A stretch of DNA of 64,000 bases from Taenia hydatigena (lineage: Eukaryota > Platyhelminthes > Cestoda > Cyclophyllidea > Taeniidae), in assembly GCA_036345935.2 (NCBI GenBank), contig JADWOT020000002.1, positions 10,991,100-11,055,099 on the forward strand. Reading direction: 5' to 3'. The position numbers and the translations under genes are program-made. Under the pieces are notes generated by a model, which saw nothing but the letters and a program-made list of their open reading frames with translations, had not been told where the DNA came from and searched no databases. This document shows positions 26,292 through 38,490 of this stretch, one piece after another (positions within the stretch are counted from its first letter, which is position 1; each line of letters starts with the position of its first letter).

Positions 26292-27012
26292 ATGGATCGG
26301 AGTCGATTTGATCGTGCAGATGGATGGAAGCATAGACGATGCCAATGAAGTTTCGCCCAAGGCGATCGTCATTCCATTTGTTCATTATGCATACTAGGAC
26401 CAAAAAGAGGCTTCAATGCAGCCGAGTTACGCGCTTGCTCGACACTTCGCTGCAAGTGATGTGGTTCGTTGATAACGTTACCATTGCTATCACCAAACAG
26501 ATAGTGGGATTGCGAACATTGTGACATTTGGCATTAGGGAAGTTTGTGTCACCTGCTGGATGTTTTATGCACTTAATGCAGTGAAGCTGAAATCTCCTCC
26601 AACACCTGCAACAAATGCCTCCACACACGTATTAATTTTCTCCACGTCGATTTCCTCGTCGTGTTTCAGCATTGAATAACAGGTAAAAATGTTTTGCACG
26701 AGGAGGAGTGGATTCAATAGCACACTTAGGTGCCTAAACACACAATATTGAAGAACGATTTCGCCAATGGCAGCTATGACTCCATTTGGGCAATAGATCT
26801 TAACGTTATAAACAGATTCCTTGAGACATAAACAAGTGCTTGATCCACGTTCTGTGATTTAAGCCACTATCGTCATACGATCGCCTTCGACGCCCTTGTG
26901 CTAGAGACCACATAAGCATCCAAATCAATTGTTATTGTAAACACACGGAAATAGCACCCTGGCAGTTGTACAGGCACATCTTCACAGCTGCACAAAGCCG
27001 TAACGCATGGAG

Positions 27013-27020
27013 TATAAAAG
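27013..27020 (+). promoter_or_regulatory. TATA box of the arginase gene
   Basis: TATAAAAG lies 42 bp before the arginase ATG, in the setting GGAGTATAAAAGGTGC. With a usual 25-30 bp spacing, transcription would start near 27,040-27,050 and leave a very short leader. The left arm ends about 100 bp further upstream, so the arm border lies in the immediate promoter region. Confidence 0.65.
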
Positions 27021-27061
27021 GTGCTTACAACCCACATCCAGCCAATTTGCGCTTTCGCGAC

Positions 27062-28781
27062 ATGGATAAGGGTTCTAGCAATCATATCTCCTCTCTAGGT
27101 ATCGTGGCAGCAGCTATCGACAAGGGTCAACCAAAGGATGGAGTTCAGAATGGACCTAGGGATATCCTGAACTGTGGTCTCAAAGAGCTTTTGAGGAAAC
27201 TGAGTAAATTATCTGCTAGCTTGACTTTACATCTCCCCTTAATTTTCCAGCTAACCCTTGCAGAGCCAACTACGCCCCAACTCATTAATATGACTTGTCT
27301 AAATTCTCATTGCTTATGTGTCCTTGCTGTCTTGTTGTCCGCTGCTAGATGCCAAAGTAAATGACTGTGGGGAAGTCACGCAACCAAAGGAGCCTGAAGT
27401 GGATGTTATTTTGAATTGCGAAAACCAGCGAGCACTGGTGAAAACCACTTTAGAGCTGACAGAGTGCGTCGCCAAAAGTGTGGAGAAGAACGACATAACA
27501 CTCATATTGGGCGGCGACCACAGCATCGGGATCGGGTCAATTGCGGGTCACTTGAAGATTTTCCCCAACTCTTTTGTTGTCTGGGTTGACGCACACGCTG
27601 ACATCAATACGCCCGGCAGCTCTACTTCTCGCCACACTCATGGTATGCCCCTCTCCTTCCTTCTCAACGAAACCAGCAAACTCATTCCACAAACTCAAGG
27701 CTTTGAAACCATCAAACCAGTGTAGGTCTGATCTTCTTGCATCACTTAAAATTACCTACCTGACTGACGCTCACTCACCCTATGCACATTGCAGTCTTGA
27801 AGCCAATCAACTACTCTATATCGGACTTCGGGATGTCGATACACCAGAGCTGTAAGTTTGACCTTCAAGCCAATCGAATGGAGGAAGGGCAAGCTCACAA
27901 TTTACTTCTTGCTTTAGGAAGTTCATAAAGGATCTCAATATTCCGTATTTTAATATGGACGATGTGCGAAGGATTGGCATTGAGAGTGTCATGGAGATAA
28001 CTCTCAAGACCATAATGAGGTTTTGGTGAGTGATTGCTGAAAGACATGCATTTTAAAGAGGACAAATAACTAGAATATTAATATGGAAATATGTTTGTTT
28101 GGCAGTCCTAATTGTCAAATTCACCTGAGCTTCGACATTGACGGGATGGATCCGAAGTACGCTCCCAGCACAGGAACCCCCGTTCCAGGCGGCCTCTCGT
28201 TGGACGAGAGCAAGTACATTTGCAAGACTCTTGGTCAGACAGGTGGGCTAGCAGTTTCGACTTTTATGGTTATGCCTTAACTGCATTGACAGCAGCTACC
28301 TTTCCTCTACTTAGAACAAAGATATCGGAGCAGCTGCATATGATACTACTTTAAGAGAAACATCTACATGCTGGAACGAATGTACATATTTAAAGAATCC
28401 TGTTGGTTATTTTTCTTGAGAAACAACAGACCACCATTATTAGCTTATCATTCTGAAGGTTGCATTAGACTCTGGATTTCAATTAGCGGCATAAGTAACT
28501 GGAGACTGTAGCGATGTGCTAAACCTGTAGCGTCACCGGAGTGCTTTGTGACACATTCACTGCAGCACATGCTAAGAATGGGGTTGCAAAGCTCCTCATC
28601 GAGTCCTTATACATTTTCTTTGCATCAAAGTGAGGATGAACCCACTTTACTTTGCTGTCTAGGTCTGCTGAAATCGATGGTGGTGGCAGAGGTCAACACG
28701 TCGCTTGGCTCAGCTGAAGATGCAAAGACCACTTTGAATTCTGCTCTTGAGATAATCAAAAGCGCTCTGCTTTTGGACTAG
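27062..28781 (+). CDS. arginase (six exons)
   Basis: Arginase hydrolyses L-arginine to L-ornithine and urea using two manganese ions. Proposed exons are 27062-27203, 27349-27721, 27795-27851, 27918-28025, 28106-28242 and 28663-28781. All introns are GT-AG (145, 73, 66, 80 and 420 bp), phases agree at every junction, and the product is 311 residues. All six metal ligands are present: H105 (GGDHS), D128, H130 and D132 (VDAHADIN), D237 and D239 (SFDIDG). H145 (THGMP), D187 and E190 (RDVDTPE) and E282 (AEVNTS) match the human catalytic and substrate residues H141, D183, E186 and E277. The substrate-binding Asn139 of human ARG1 is His143 here. The N-terminal strand (LGIV...KGQPKDGV) fits the family. 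The start is the first in-frame ATG, just after a TATA box. The C-terminus is short compared with about 322 residues in humans. No targeting signal is evident, so it is probably cytosolic. Confidence 0.93.
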
Positions 28782-28858
28782 AGGCACATCCACTATTAGC
28801 CGATTCTTCCACAACAACTTCCAATATTTACATTTGAGCGCAATTTCTCCCTTGCTCT

Positions 28859-28864
28859 AATAAA
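28859..28864 (+). terminator. poly(A) signal of arginase
   Basis: AATAAA lies 78 bp after the arginase stop codon, within CTCTAATAAATTC. It is the first such hexamer downstream and is well placed for cleavage near 28,880. Confidence 0.7.
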
Positions 28865-29319
28865 TTCTTAATTTCGGAGTTTGCTTTTCTCGAAAAAATG
28901 TGCACGATGTGTGATGTTAATCACATGCGCACATAGGCGGGAAAAATTTATGATCGGAAGCTGTGCTAGCAATTATAAGGTAGACTGAGCTTGTGGATCT
29001 ATAGTTTGCAGCCATAACTATAGGCGATCGACTTGATTTGAGCCTATCTGTCGGTGCTAGGACAAAAATTAAATGGCTCGTCAGTAACGTGGTGTTCGAT
29101 GTAACAGGCTCCACGGAGTAACTCAGGAAGGACTGCTTGAACTTCATCTCCAATTGAATTGTAGAGAACTTTCTGCACTGTTGTAGTCTAAAGGAGTCAG
29201 GACTGAAGAACTCTGGCTCCTTTGCTGCAAGTGACTGTGTTAACTAGTAAACGCTGCTAATTGTTTGAGTGTAGCTGGCATATTTGGAGTAGCTTCCTAC
29301 ACTCCAGTGAATTTTTATG
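28865..29319. other. no gene recognised
   Basis: Unique-looking DNA between the arginase 3' end and repeat B. A 78-codon minus-strand frame at 28917-29153 has no motif I can assign. Confidence 0.4.
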
Positions 29320-30345
29320 CAAATTATTGACACTCAGTGATACTTTTGTTGTTCGAAACGCTTTCAACAGAAATTCGTCATGTTGCCTGAGAGCTCATTC
29401 ATTACGATAATGGATTCTCGTGGCTATCGGTAGTATATGAGGCGGCATAACAACGTTGCTAACAATTTATAAGTAGGCATGAATTGTTAAGCAACAGCAA
29501 AACTACAAGTAAATTTACTTAACTCAAAATTAACGACTTCCAAGACGACGTCCAAATGCTTCAATTCACATATTCGGCTAAAAAATGTCTCAGAGCATGT
29601 GATTTTGTTCCATCCTAAAGTCCTGAGAGCATCCACATATGCTGCAAGAAATGTAGACATGAACATTAGATATTAAACAATAGTAAACTCCTAGTGTTAT
29701 TGCCACTCAACACTCGCTTCTACTTACAAGTCACTGATAATTTGTAACCACAATACATATTTTATGCTGCCTGCTGCAATGACTCACATGAATACATTAG
29801 GCTCACTGCAGGGCACTTGGTGGTGAGGTCTGCACCATTTTAGGAAAAGTTCATGTCCTCTTTGCACTGTCAGCGATTGGAGGCAATGGCAGGATCGGAA
29901 TAACACATCTGTTAATCAGCACAATTGAATGCTTCTGACAACGTTATAGGTGGTCCGCAAAGGAAGCGTCCGTTTGTATAATAAGTATGCCTATTGATCG
30001 CCAAAATATCAAATTGCACAGGAAAGAAGAAAGGTATACGCATGCGGTTTATACATTTAAGCACTGTGCTGACGCACCAGGCAGGCTACTATTTGTAAGT
30101 GTGTTTAAAGAGGAAGATTTTAGTAAACGTAAAACACCTCGTGCAGGGGTGTGGGTGTCGATGGTATGTAAACTAAATGCCTCTTTTGGCAAAGGAGTGC
30201 CACGAAAACAAGAAGCTTCTAAGCCTAACAAGCGTGAATAGTTATTTTGTGCAGGCAAGGTGTGACCAACTTGAACATTATGTTTACATGAACCAACGAA
30301 ATTAATAAAGGCAGTCGTAAACGTGCGCTGTGCGTTGGTGACCGT
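29320..30345 (-). repeat. dispersed repeat B, copy 2
   Basis: Inverted relative to 13180-14019, with about 170 bp extra near 29,750-29,930. An 84-codon plus-strand frame (29987-30241) resembles the frame-shifted translation of the other copy (shared GVPRKQEASKP). The block may therefore contain old coding sequence, but neither copy is intact. Confidence 0.85.
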
Positions 30346-30610
30346 GCTAGCATTGACAGTAATGAAGCTGGTACTGATACACTCAGATAGCCTGTTTCAC
30401 TGCTAGAGACGTTCCGTTATCACACAGCAAAACAAAATAAACAAAGTTCATTAATGGGCCACTAAAGCAACTTAAAATTGATTTTAGAGATACTTATACG
30501 AATGTAAAAACATGTTCAGTACAATTCATGGCAAATTTAAGGAGGAAAGAATTCTTCCTCCTGAAGTGAGAGGCCTGAATGACACTATTCTTACGAAGCA
30601 CAGTCAACGA

Positions 30611-30676
30611 TGGCATAGTGGTTGACAACTATTGGGATCGATAGCTCCAACTGCGTTTGGCATCGGGTTCGAACTG
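30611..30676 (+). repeat. tRNA-like A and B boxes, possible SINE head
   Basis: TGGCATAGTGG (30611-30621) fits the RNA polymerase III A box. GGTTCGAACTG (30666-30676) fits the B box at 9 of 11 positions. The 44-bp gap between them is a normal tRNA-type spacing. No clean cloverleaf can be folded with correct spacing, so this is more likely a tRNA-derived SINE head or dead tRNA than a working gene. Confidence 0.4.
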
Positions 30677-32009
30677 CTGTCATCGTATTTGAGCAGTGGG
30701 GCAAATTACCAAGTTGGTAAACGGAGCATGAAATTTAAGATCGTTGAAATCACTGACCGCTTCGATGTTTTCACCGTTGCCAAAAAAGGCGTCTAGTTCA
30801 CAATGCGTGGTGTTTATTTGGTCTCTAGCACAAGGGCGTCGAAGGCGATCGTATGACGATAGTGGCTTAAATCACAGAACGTGGATCAAGCACTTGTTTA
30901 TGTCTCAAGGAATCTGTTTATAACGTTAAGATCTATTGCCCAAATGGAGCCATAGCTGCCATTGGCGAAATCGTTCTTCAATATTGTGTGTTTAGGCACC
31001 TAAGTGTGCTATTGAACCCACTCCTCCTCGTGCAAAACATTTTTACCTGTTATTCAATGCTGAAACACGACGAGGAAATCGACGTGGAGAAAATTAATAC
31101 GTGTGTGGAGGCATTTGTTGCAGGTGTTGGAGGAGATTTCAGCTTCACTGCATTAAGTGCATAAAACATCCAGCAGGTGACACAAACTTCCCTAATGCCA
31201 AATGTCACAATGTTCGCGATCCCACTATCTGTTTGGTGATAGCAATGGTAACGTTATCAACGAACCACATCATTTGCAGCGAAGTGTCGAGCAAGCGCGT
31301 AACTCGGCTGCATTGAAGCCTCTTTTTGGTCCTAGTATGCATAATGAACAAATGGAATGACGATCGCCTTGGGCGAAACTTCATTGGCATCGTCTATGCT
31401 TCCATCCATCTGCACGATCAAATCGACACCGATCCATGCATGGCATGTGCATAAAGGTAAAAGCATTATTTCGTTTGCTTTGCGAGCTTGGTAATCAGAC
31501 AAAAATTAGACACACTTAACTTATAAACACAAAGTGCAATGTGTCAGATGTAGGAACTTCCTGCCTTTCGTGGCTCCATATCACATAAACAGGGTTTTAG
31601 CTTACATTTCGTAATCTACACGCACTTACGTCCCAAGATTATCCGTAGCGCACCTGTACGGGGGTCGCTTACGCAAACCAAGGCTCTCGTTATTGCACAC
31701 ACTCCCAAACAGTAGTAGTCACAAGGCGCCTGAATGCGTGAGTTGTCAAAGCTACTAACAAACACCATTGCACTTCATCTTTCTACATTAGCGAACAATC
31801 GAATGCCTTGTTAATCAGGAAGCGAATTGCTGCAGCTTGTTGATATGTCGAAGGATGAGCGCCTAAAATCAAATCCGTAGTAGAGCGCAGGTTTTATTAC
31901 TGCTCTTGGTACTGGTGGAGGCATGCTGTAACTAAGGATTGAACGTAGACAACCATCATGAGTAAAGTTGGGCTTGATACGGAAGACTGCGCTCAGCAAC
32001 TTTGCTAAG

Positions 32010-32710
32010 GTCGCTTGGCTTTTATGTCCAGTTAAACCTGAGTTCAAATGTTAGCTGCATTTTATCTTACAGTCTCTAATGCTGAGTAGTATAGAAATAG
32101 CACATCAAGTCTCACGCACTTAGACTCCTCTGCCAGCGTCGGCTTTTGCAAGCTGCCAATTGTTTAAAAACATATTGAAATGCACCTCTTATGCACACCC
32201 GTAAATGTCGGATAAAATTTCCACCCTTGCAGTAGGATCAGGAGTCTTAGCGTGACTTCGTACCTTGAGTCAGTGAGCCGCGATTATTTGTTAAAAGCTT
32301 ATTAATGTTTGAATTCGCGCCGAAGTCAGCAGGGCACTAAAATGTTGTCCTGGCACATCACGGCCCATTGGCCATAAGTAGATGTGCAATTTTAAACAAT
32401 ATTTAGGCTTGCATTGAGTTCACTTATTCGCTGATATCACAAGCAGTTATTTAAATGCCTTTTTATGCCTTGATTTACCAATTATCTTTTCATCGAAAAT
32501 GCATCCTAGGCAAAGTGCAAACATGAATGTATGATGAGTTCGCTTGTTCGTAGACAAAAGTTTTACTATTGATTTAGCGTGCGCTGGTAAGAAATTCTTT
32601 TGTACTTTTGCTAGCACCTGGGTATGGAACACACACGTGTATTGCAAGAAGCATTTTACTTAAGTTTTACTTAATTAGGTGATTACAAGTATTTAGACAT
32701 TGTTTCGCAC
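32010..32710 (-). repeat. dispersed repeat C, copy 3 (right arm)
   Basis: Mirror of 24928-25628 within the right arm, differing at only a few positions. Confidence 0.85.
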
Positions 32711-34762
32711 GACAGTAACCTCTGGCGTAATGAAATGCTGTCTTGACACATAATTTTGCATATTACAGATCACAACGAAGCACTCCACTTTGTAGTCCTA
32801 AAAGTTTAACTACTGGCAACAGGTTGGCAGTCCTCCCTAGGACACTTTTATGTGAGGGAAATGCAAATGTGCGGATTTAAAGTGCTGCAGTGATGACATA
32901 GGTATTGCTGTTAGAAGGAATCAGGACCTGCTAAAGCGGGTCTCAATGCTTGAACACTTTTACATGACCATTTGTATGGCCGTCTGCAGCCTCTGACAAA
33001 CGTTTCTGCCCCATTTCAATGCAAAGATTTTACTTTTGCGGTTATTTTGCAAAAACTCTAGTAATCGTCTACCTAAGCTTACTTCTTTCACATGATTGCA
33101 ACTCATTGCTTCAAGTCTAGAATATCGGTCATTAGTTCATCCAGACAACTGTAAACGAGCCATCAATGTGAGTTTGTGCTCGCAACGTCTGCCTTACTGC
33201 TTGATCATCAATCGGCTCATGTAAACATTCGCTTAGAAATCATTGCGCATCGGCATGAGGGTAGACAACTTGTGAGGATGCAGAGCAGTTAAGCACACAA
33301 CTTGGTATTTGGTTGGTCAGCATCAGAAGGGAAGTTCGACACGACGATAGTGGCGACTACAAGTAAATGCGCCAAAAGGGGCAATGCGCTTCATCTTTTT
33401 CCCCGCATCAAATTTCACACGTGGTAGATGCGAGGCTCCTCCCCTGCAGATACTCCTAATGGTAGAACCCAATGCAAGACATTCAGCAGAGTAGCCACGT
33501 CAACGTTTGCATAAAGCTCTTCCAAATGAAGGTATGTGCAGATGGACAAGTCATGTTATCAACCAGAATCAGACAGATGGCTCTTGAATTTCACCTGCTA
33601 GTAGGATCCAACCGGAATCGGTGACACTGTTCAACCTAATCTTAATTCGGCAGCAATGAAATTACAAACTCCACACCAACTTACTCAACATGTATGATAA
33701 AGTCAAATAAGAAGATGAATCAGGAATAATAACGGTTTCTCGAAATCACCCAACTCCCTGATGCAGCCAGCTTGATAGATTAAATGTTATTTTGCAATAC
33801 AATGACATCACTGAGCATCGAATCACTCGCAGATCGAAGAACGAATTTTTTAACTATAAAATACACTCATTTGAAAATTTTAAAGTACATGAAATAACCT
33901 TTTAATGGCAAAACACGGCTTAGTGATTGGTCTTGCTTTAATCAGGAATTGCAGTTTGCTAAAGCCGACTAAACTATCACAAGAAACAACTTAGCCAGCA
34001 CAAAGACGCTATGCTTAAAAAGGCAGTTCCTTCTGCAATTGAGAATGCTTTTTTCTGGCTTTGCTTAGAGTCGACAAGCTGCGCAGAAAATGTGACCGAT
34101 CAACCCGCACCAATGAATGATTTTAATGTAAATCGAGAGAAAATCAAGATATCCACAAAGTAGGCGGCCCAGTAATCCAGAAGAGAAGACAACGACATTG
34201 TCAACCCAAAGATTACGGAACAAACTTCGTCACTCAAAAATAGCTGCAAGGCATGAAGGAGAGCCACCAATTAATGCCATAACTTGACAGAAAATGAGTA
34301 ATGCAAATAGTGATGAATATAAAAGAGTAAGTATATGCAGAAATCAATCTCCTACATGCTATCATTAAGAAGTCTTGACATCCACACCGATACGCCGAAC
34401 TTGTGTCAAAATCCACACTACTTATTGAGAGAAATCACTACTTCTTGTCGGCCACAGGTGACATTCTTTTATCGAAACAGCACCGTTAGGCCGCAAATGA
34501 AAACGACTGCATAAAGCCTTGGATACTTTTACCATAGATCACAAAAGGCATGCACTAAGGTTGCAGCATAGAAGTGGAATTATTCAACGCTGATCCGCTT
34601 TTTGCTGATGTCAAATAATCACAATGAATGGTAAATAAGGATTTCAGACTTAATTTGAAGCTGCAAGTCCTGTTTCATGGCCACAAACGTTTGGTTAAAT
34701 TCTTCCGCTTAACACATTCAAGGTCATCATCGACAATGCACTGAAGGTGTGTGCTGAAATGT

Positions 34763-35460
34763 CCAAAATGTTTGTTTGCTTGTCTGGCTACAGGTTTTGC
34801 AAAGCTGCCCACTATCCTCCATCGAAAGGCCCATCGGAAAGGGAGGTTTATGTGCTGGGAGCGTATTTATGATCCAGTTGGTCAATGTCAAGGTTCAGAT
34901 AGAATTTGACACTTGGAACTGTATATGGTCTTCATGACATATTTAAATGCCCAACATTTCCACTTTTGTACCCTCTAATACGATTGGCAAGTAGTGGTGA
35001 AGCAACGTTGCGAAGTGCGACGCAAAGAAGTTGGTTAGCTTCAAGACCGGGATATGAATGCAAGTAATGAGCGTAGGTAATGTCAAATAAAATAAGGAGA
35101 TCAAACGTACACCAATGTGGTATTTCTGAAGCCATGGGTTAGTGAAATAAATTTGTTGGTTATGTTGGGAAGGGCGGCGAGAGGTATGCGGGGAGTGGAT
35201 ACAGAAACAGGCCCCCAATTGCCTCAAGCCCGCTGCTGTGGTCATCGCCCAATGCAGGCGTCATGTCTTTCTCACTCCCACTAAGCGTGACACACAGCCG
35301 GCTCTATCATAGCTTCCATCAGTGTTAGCTGACTCGCAATTCACAATCACACCTCAGTGGTGATCCTTTGACTGAGTAATTTCTCTGTAGTGATTCACAG
35401 TTGCACCTAAAATTCGAAAACTAGGATGCAACAGTGCATAGACCGTAAGAACTCAACAAT
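34763..35460 (-). pseudogene. arginase pseudogene, right arm
   Basis: Mirror copy of the pseudogene at 22130-22830, read on the minus strand. The exon-3-like TTGAAGCTAACCAACTTC and the exon-5-like CGCTCCCAGCACATAAACC (both as complements) are preserved with the same lesions. The gene was therefore already dead when the arms duplicated. Extra small changes distinguish it from the left copy. Confidence 0.85.
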
Positions 35461-36406
35461 CTCGTGCTGCTGTAGTGGAGCATGAATGGTGTTGCAAGTG
35501 TGGGACGTGGAAATGGAGAGGGGTTTGAGGCTGTGAAAGGGGCAACGGGAAAGCAATGCGGTGTAATTTATTTACTCCAGTGGCGAGCGCCACATCGTGT
35601 CAGCGTTATGGAACCAATTACTTATGTACTTACTTGATGTGTAAATAAACCTCTTGTGGGTGGGATTGTCGCTTCATTTTTGATATCTTCGTGCGTGTAG
35701 GCATGTTAATGCACCAACGATGACAAAATACGCCAAACGTCGGACTTATAATGATGATATGTGAGACGAGCAAAGCTTAACTTCACAGAAGACGTACTAC
35801 ACACAGACTGAGGACAGGTGTTCCAACACGTGTAGATAAATCTGCCAACAAAAAATGGCAACCTGCATTAAGAGATTGCACCAGAGAATAAGAATTACGA
35901 CACTGACCTTAAGTGGTAAGTACGTCTACTTTAGCTTAACAGTAACAGTTTCACGATTATTCGCAGAGACTGTAGATGATTTTGGACTAAATGTTGGGCT
36001 TTGACTAACTGACTTGGTCTCAAATTCTCATTCCTCTAGGGTCAGGTTCTCTGCAGGTCTGTTTTAATTTTCTCCCACTTATCTTGCCATCATTAACCCA
36101 CATTCTACTTCTTTTACTGTCTACCTCACTTCTTCTCCAAACACATTAAGTCTTCCTTTTCCCGTGAATTGACGCCTATCAATGCAGGTCATGGGACTCC
36201 CATTTGTCCAGCAGTTGCAGTTTCCTTATGTTACTCTTTGTTGTCTTTAGTACTGTCCGGTAGCGAGGACGAGTTAAGCAGCAGTTGTCCAACTTGGAGT
36301 TGGAAATGGGTTCTGTGAGGGCCGCGTAGAGGCGAGGTGTTCTATGATGCCAGCAGTAGAGGTAGAAGTTGAAGTTTGCTTTGTAAAGCCATGCTGTTTC
36401 ACGATG

Positions 36407-37262
36407 GCCTTTTCGCTTTTAACGCGTTGGTTGTGGAAACAATCCTGCCCTTTGAGACATTGGCTGCAGCTGGTTGCTTCCCCATACGGCCTCTGCCCTT
36501 TGAGGTTTCCTCTAAAGCAGTGAGCACATAGCAGTTTATCGATAGGCTTCTTATCGGCCACATGGTCAGAAGAAGCTAAACTTATCCAGGCTTGTAATTG
36601 CACGCAATCAAGTATTGTGGATTCTGTAAACCAGGTATGATGTCATCACATTGGTGCATTGCACAGCCCACCTTATTCGTGGTCGCCCAAATCAGCTGTT
36701 CATGTGGAAAGAAGGCATGATAAGACGTACCATTTCGTACTAAACCATCCAATATCACACCATCATGCACATGAATCCACCTCTTCTACCCACACAGCAT
36801 TTCAAGTAGACACCCAGTAGTAGGGAATGAGTGGCTTCGCTGTGTGGCTTAGATTGCATCCTCACTCTGCATATCATGAATAGCACACACACACACAATT
36901 TACTCACCTGTGTATAGTGACTACAAATCCCTGTGCAAGAGTTGTTGTAATAATTGTATTGCTGGGCTTCTTTCTTCCAGGCGCACACACCTTCAGTAAT
37001 AGGTGGCTTTATACCACCGATAATAATGGTATTTTGTACAACTCCACGGTATGCTGACGAAAGGGGAGGTTTGAAGCTGCACGACCTGGCCCATGAATTT
37101 GCTAGCTTCTCCAGTTTTTAGAATAAGTCTAGGCAAAGAACATTTACACGCAAAACATATTATGATGTCAACACATATTCAGTTAACCACGAAGGTGTTA
37201 AGAAGGGACTTACTATTAGTCGCATATTGCTGACAAGGACTGCCTGTGATTTATCCGAATGG
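36407..37262 (-). pseudogene. venom-allergen-like (CAP/SCP-TAPS) pseudogene
   Basis: CAP-superfamily secreted protein relic. Four exon-like pieces read on the minus strand: 37262-37215 (ends SNMRLI, then GTAAGT), 37128-36908 (YSKN, then LEKLANSWARSC, RGVVQN, AWKKEAQQYNY and CSHYTQ, then GTGAGT), 36695-36586 (LIWATTNKVGCA, ACNYKPG) and 36511 downward (GNLKGQRPYGEATSCSQC). These match the CAP1-like HYTQ...W..T..VGCA and CAP2-like CNY.PGGN signatures in order, with consistent phases. Three lesions are visible. One base is missing near 37,115, shifting the frame between SKN and LEKLA. The third intron donor is AT (36585-36584) instead of GT. The gene also stops at the segment edge, and the signal-peptide exon was not found. 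The equivalent DNA is missing from the left arm. Confidence 0.82.
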
Positions 37263-38034
37263 GTTCCTCATCCGACATAACAATACGGTATTTCAAATGG
37301 AATAACCACTTTTAGTTTACCAGCTCTTTGCTCGTAGATGGCTTTGGTAATTTACCATTAATAAAATCCGTGCAAGTGAAAGACAATTTTAACCTTGTGC
37401 TTTTCTTAAGTGAATCAAATGCTAGCTAGAATCGTCGATCCAGACAATCATTTGTAGACAGCTTGTGCAAACACTATTCCCATCGTTCAACCATCTCATT
37501 TGTCCCTCTCAAACACTTAGCCCAAAACCTCTCAACAACCTCCTAAATAAACTACTACGCAAGTCATTTAGGTGCCCAGGGTTGTGGCACTTGAATTTGA
37601 CGACATTTGCGGTCTTTTATTGATTATGTGAGCTCTCGAAGAAACGGGTGTTAGTGAGTTGCGAAAACACTTAAACAGCAGACTCCCACCGCGCATGTTG
37701 CACACTAACAGATTCAATACACATTTTAAACGACGAATAATATGGTGCACGAAAAAGTAACACCTCCCAAAGCCATATGTCATGGGGGTATTGTAGTTAG
37801 CACACAGGTAACTCGGGGGTCAGTGAGGCGTGACCAGGTCAACTAGTGAGTCGTCTACGTGAGAGCTTAAATCTACCTCTATGGTGGTCCAAAAACGAGC
37901 ACGCTAAAATCGAAAAGTATTACTTATCAGCAATGCATTCGCTGAGCACTCTCATTATTGTCTTCGGCTGTCCCTTCGTTGGCAGCTGTGGTTAATCGGA
38001 GCAGGCAACATTTCTGCGGTGTCAGTCATCTATG
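37263..38034. other. rest of right-specific segment 1
   Basis: Continues the 1,628-bp right-arm-only segment 36407-38034, whose edges share the 3-bp word ATG. It would hold the 5' exons of the CAP-domain relic, but I cannot recognise them. No transposon termini or ORFs are visible. Confidence 0.5.
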
Positions 38035-38145
38035 TGCCACTTCAGTGTAAATACTGGCTAGGGTGTACGAGACGGAATCTTCAACTACAACTGCTGCAAT
38101 TAATTACGGTATTGTTTCGACAACTCTGCCCCTCGGCAGAATGAA

Positions 38146-38490
38146 ATGCATAAGGCGTGGAGCAGTGGAGCTCTTGGTAGGCAGAGGTGTTGCGGTGGAC
38201 ACTGCGGCTACTTCAGTGGATGTGAAAATGTGGAGCACGCAGACTTTTGCGACTTTACGCAGTGTCGAGCTAATGACTGCTTCACTGGTGGCAATTGCCG
38301 AGTTGTCTACCACAATAACATTGGCCATTGTGCAAGCTCCACTAATCCACAAGGATCACACATCATGGATCGGGATATAAAAATGCGATTTCTGGACGTG
38401 ATGTTACACGATATGCAAAGCTATGATCATCCTATGCGACTGCAATCCAAATTCCAGGACCTCTTACTTCGGTTTGCACAATGGATCTGA
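38146..38490 (+). pseudogene. cysteine-rich open frame (right arm)
   Basis: Mirror of 20663-21043. The frame stays open for 114 codons, but changes replace a conserved tyrosine by cysteine early (RCCGGHC) and remove cysteines later (YHNNIGHC). It looks unconstrained. See the left copy for the description. Confidence 0.25.

Larger units (their letters stand above)
14120..26911 (+). repeat. left arm of giant inverted repeat
   Basis: The 12.8-kb left arm matches the right arm 30,819-47,808 in reverse orientation. The match starts at the N gap (GTCGTCGCTACGCCTGG against the complement near 47,800). It ends at TGGTCTC, about 100 bp upstream of the arginase TATA box. Spot comparisons by eye give about 98-99% identity for the inner 2 kb, about 94-95% around 20.8-21.1 kb, near 100% at 19.37-19.70 kb, and 92-94% for the outer 1-2 kb. 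The arm contains a repeat F copy, a satellite array, an arginase pseudogene and a repeat C copy. It lacks several segments present in the right arm. Confidence 0.93.

Noticed and set aside
24991..26628. Frames of 61-78 codons shared almost exactly between the inner arms (24991, 25591, 26339, 26413 and their mirrors)
   Set aside because: Their identity follows from the near-identical inner arm DNA. None has a motif or coding-like substitution pattern.
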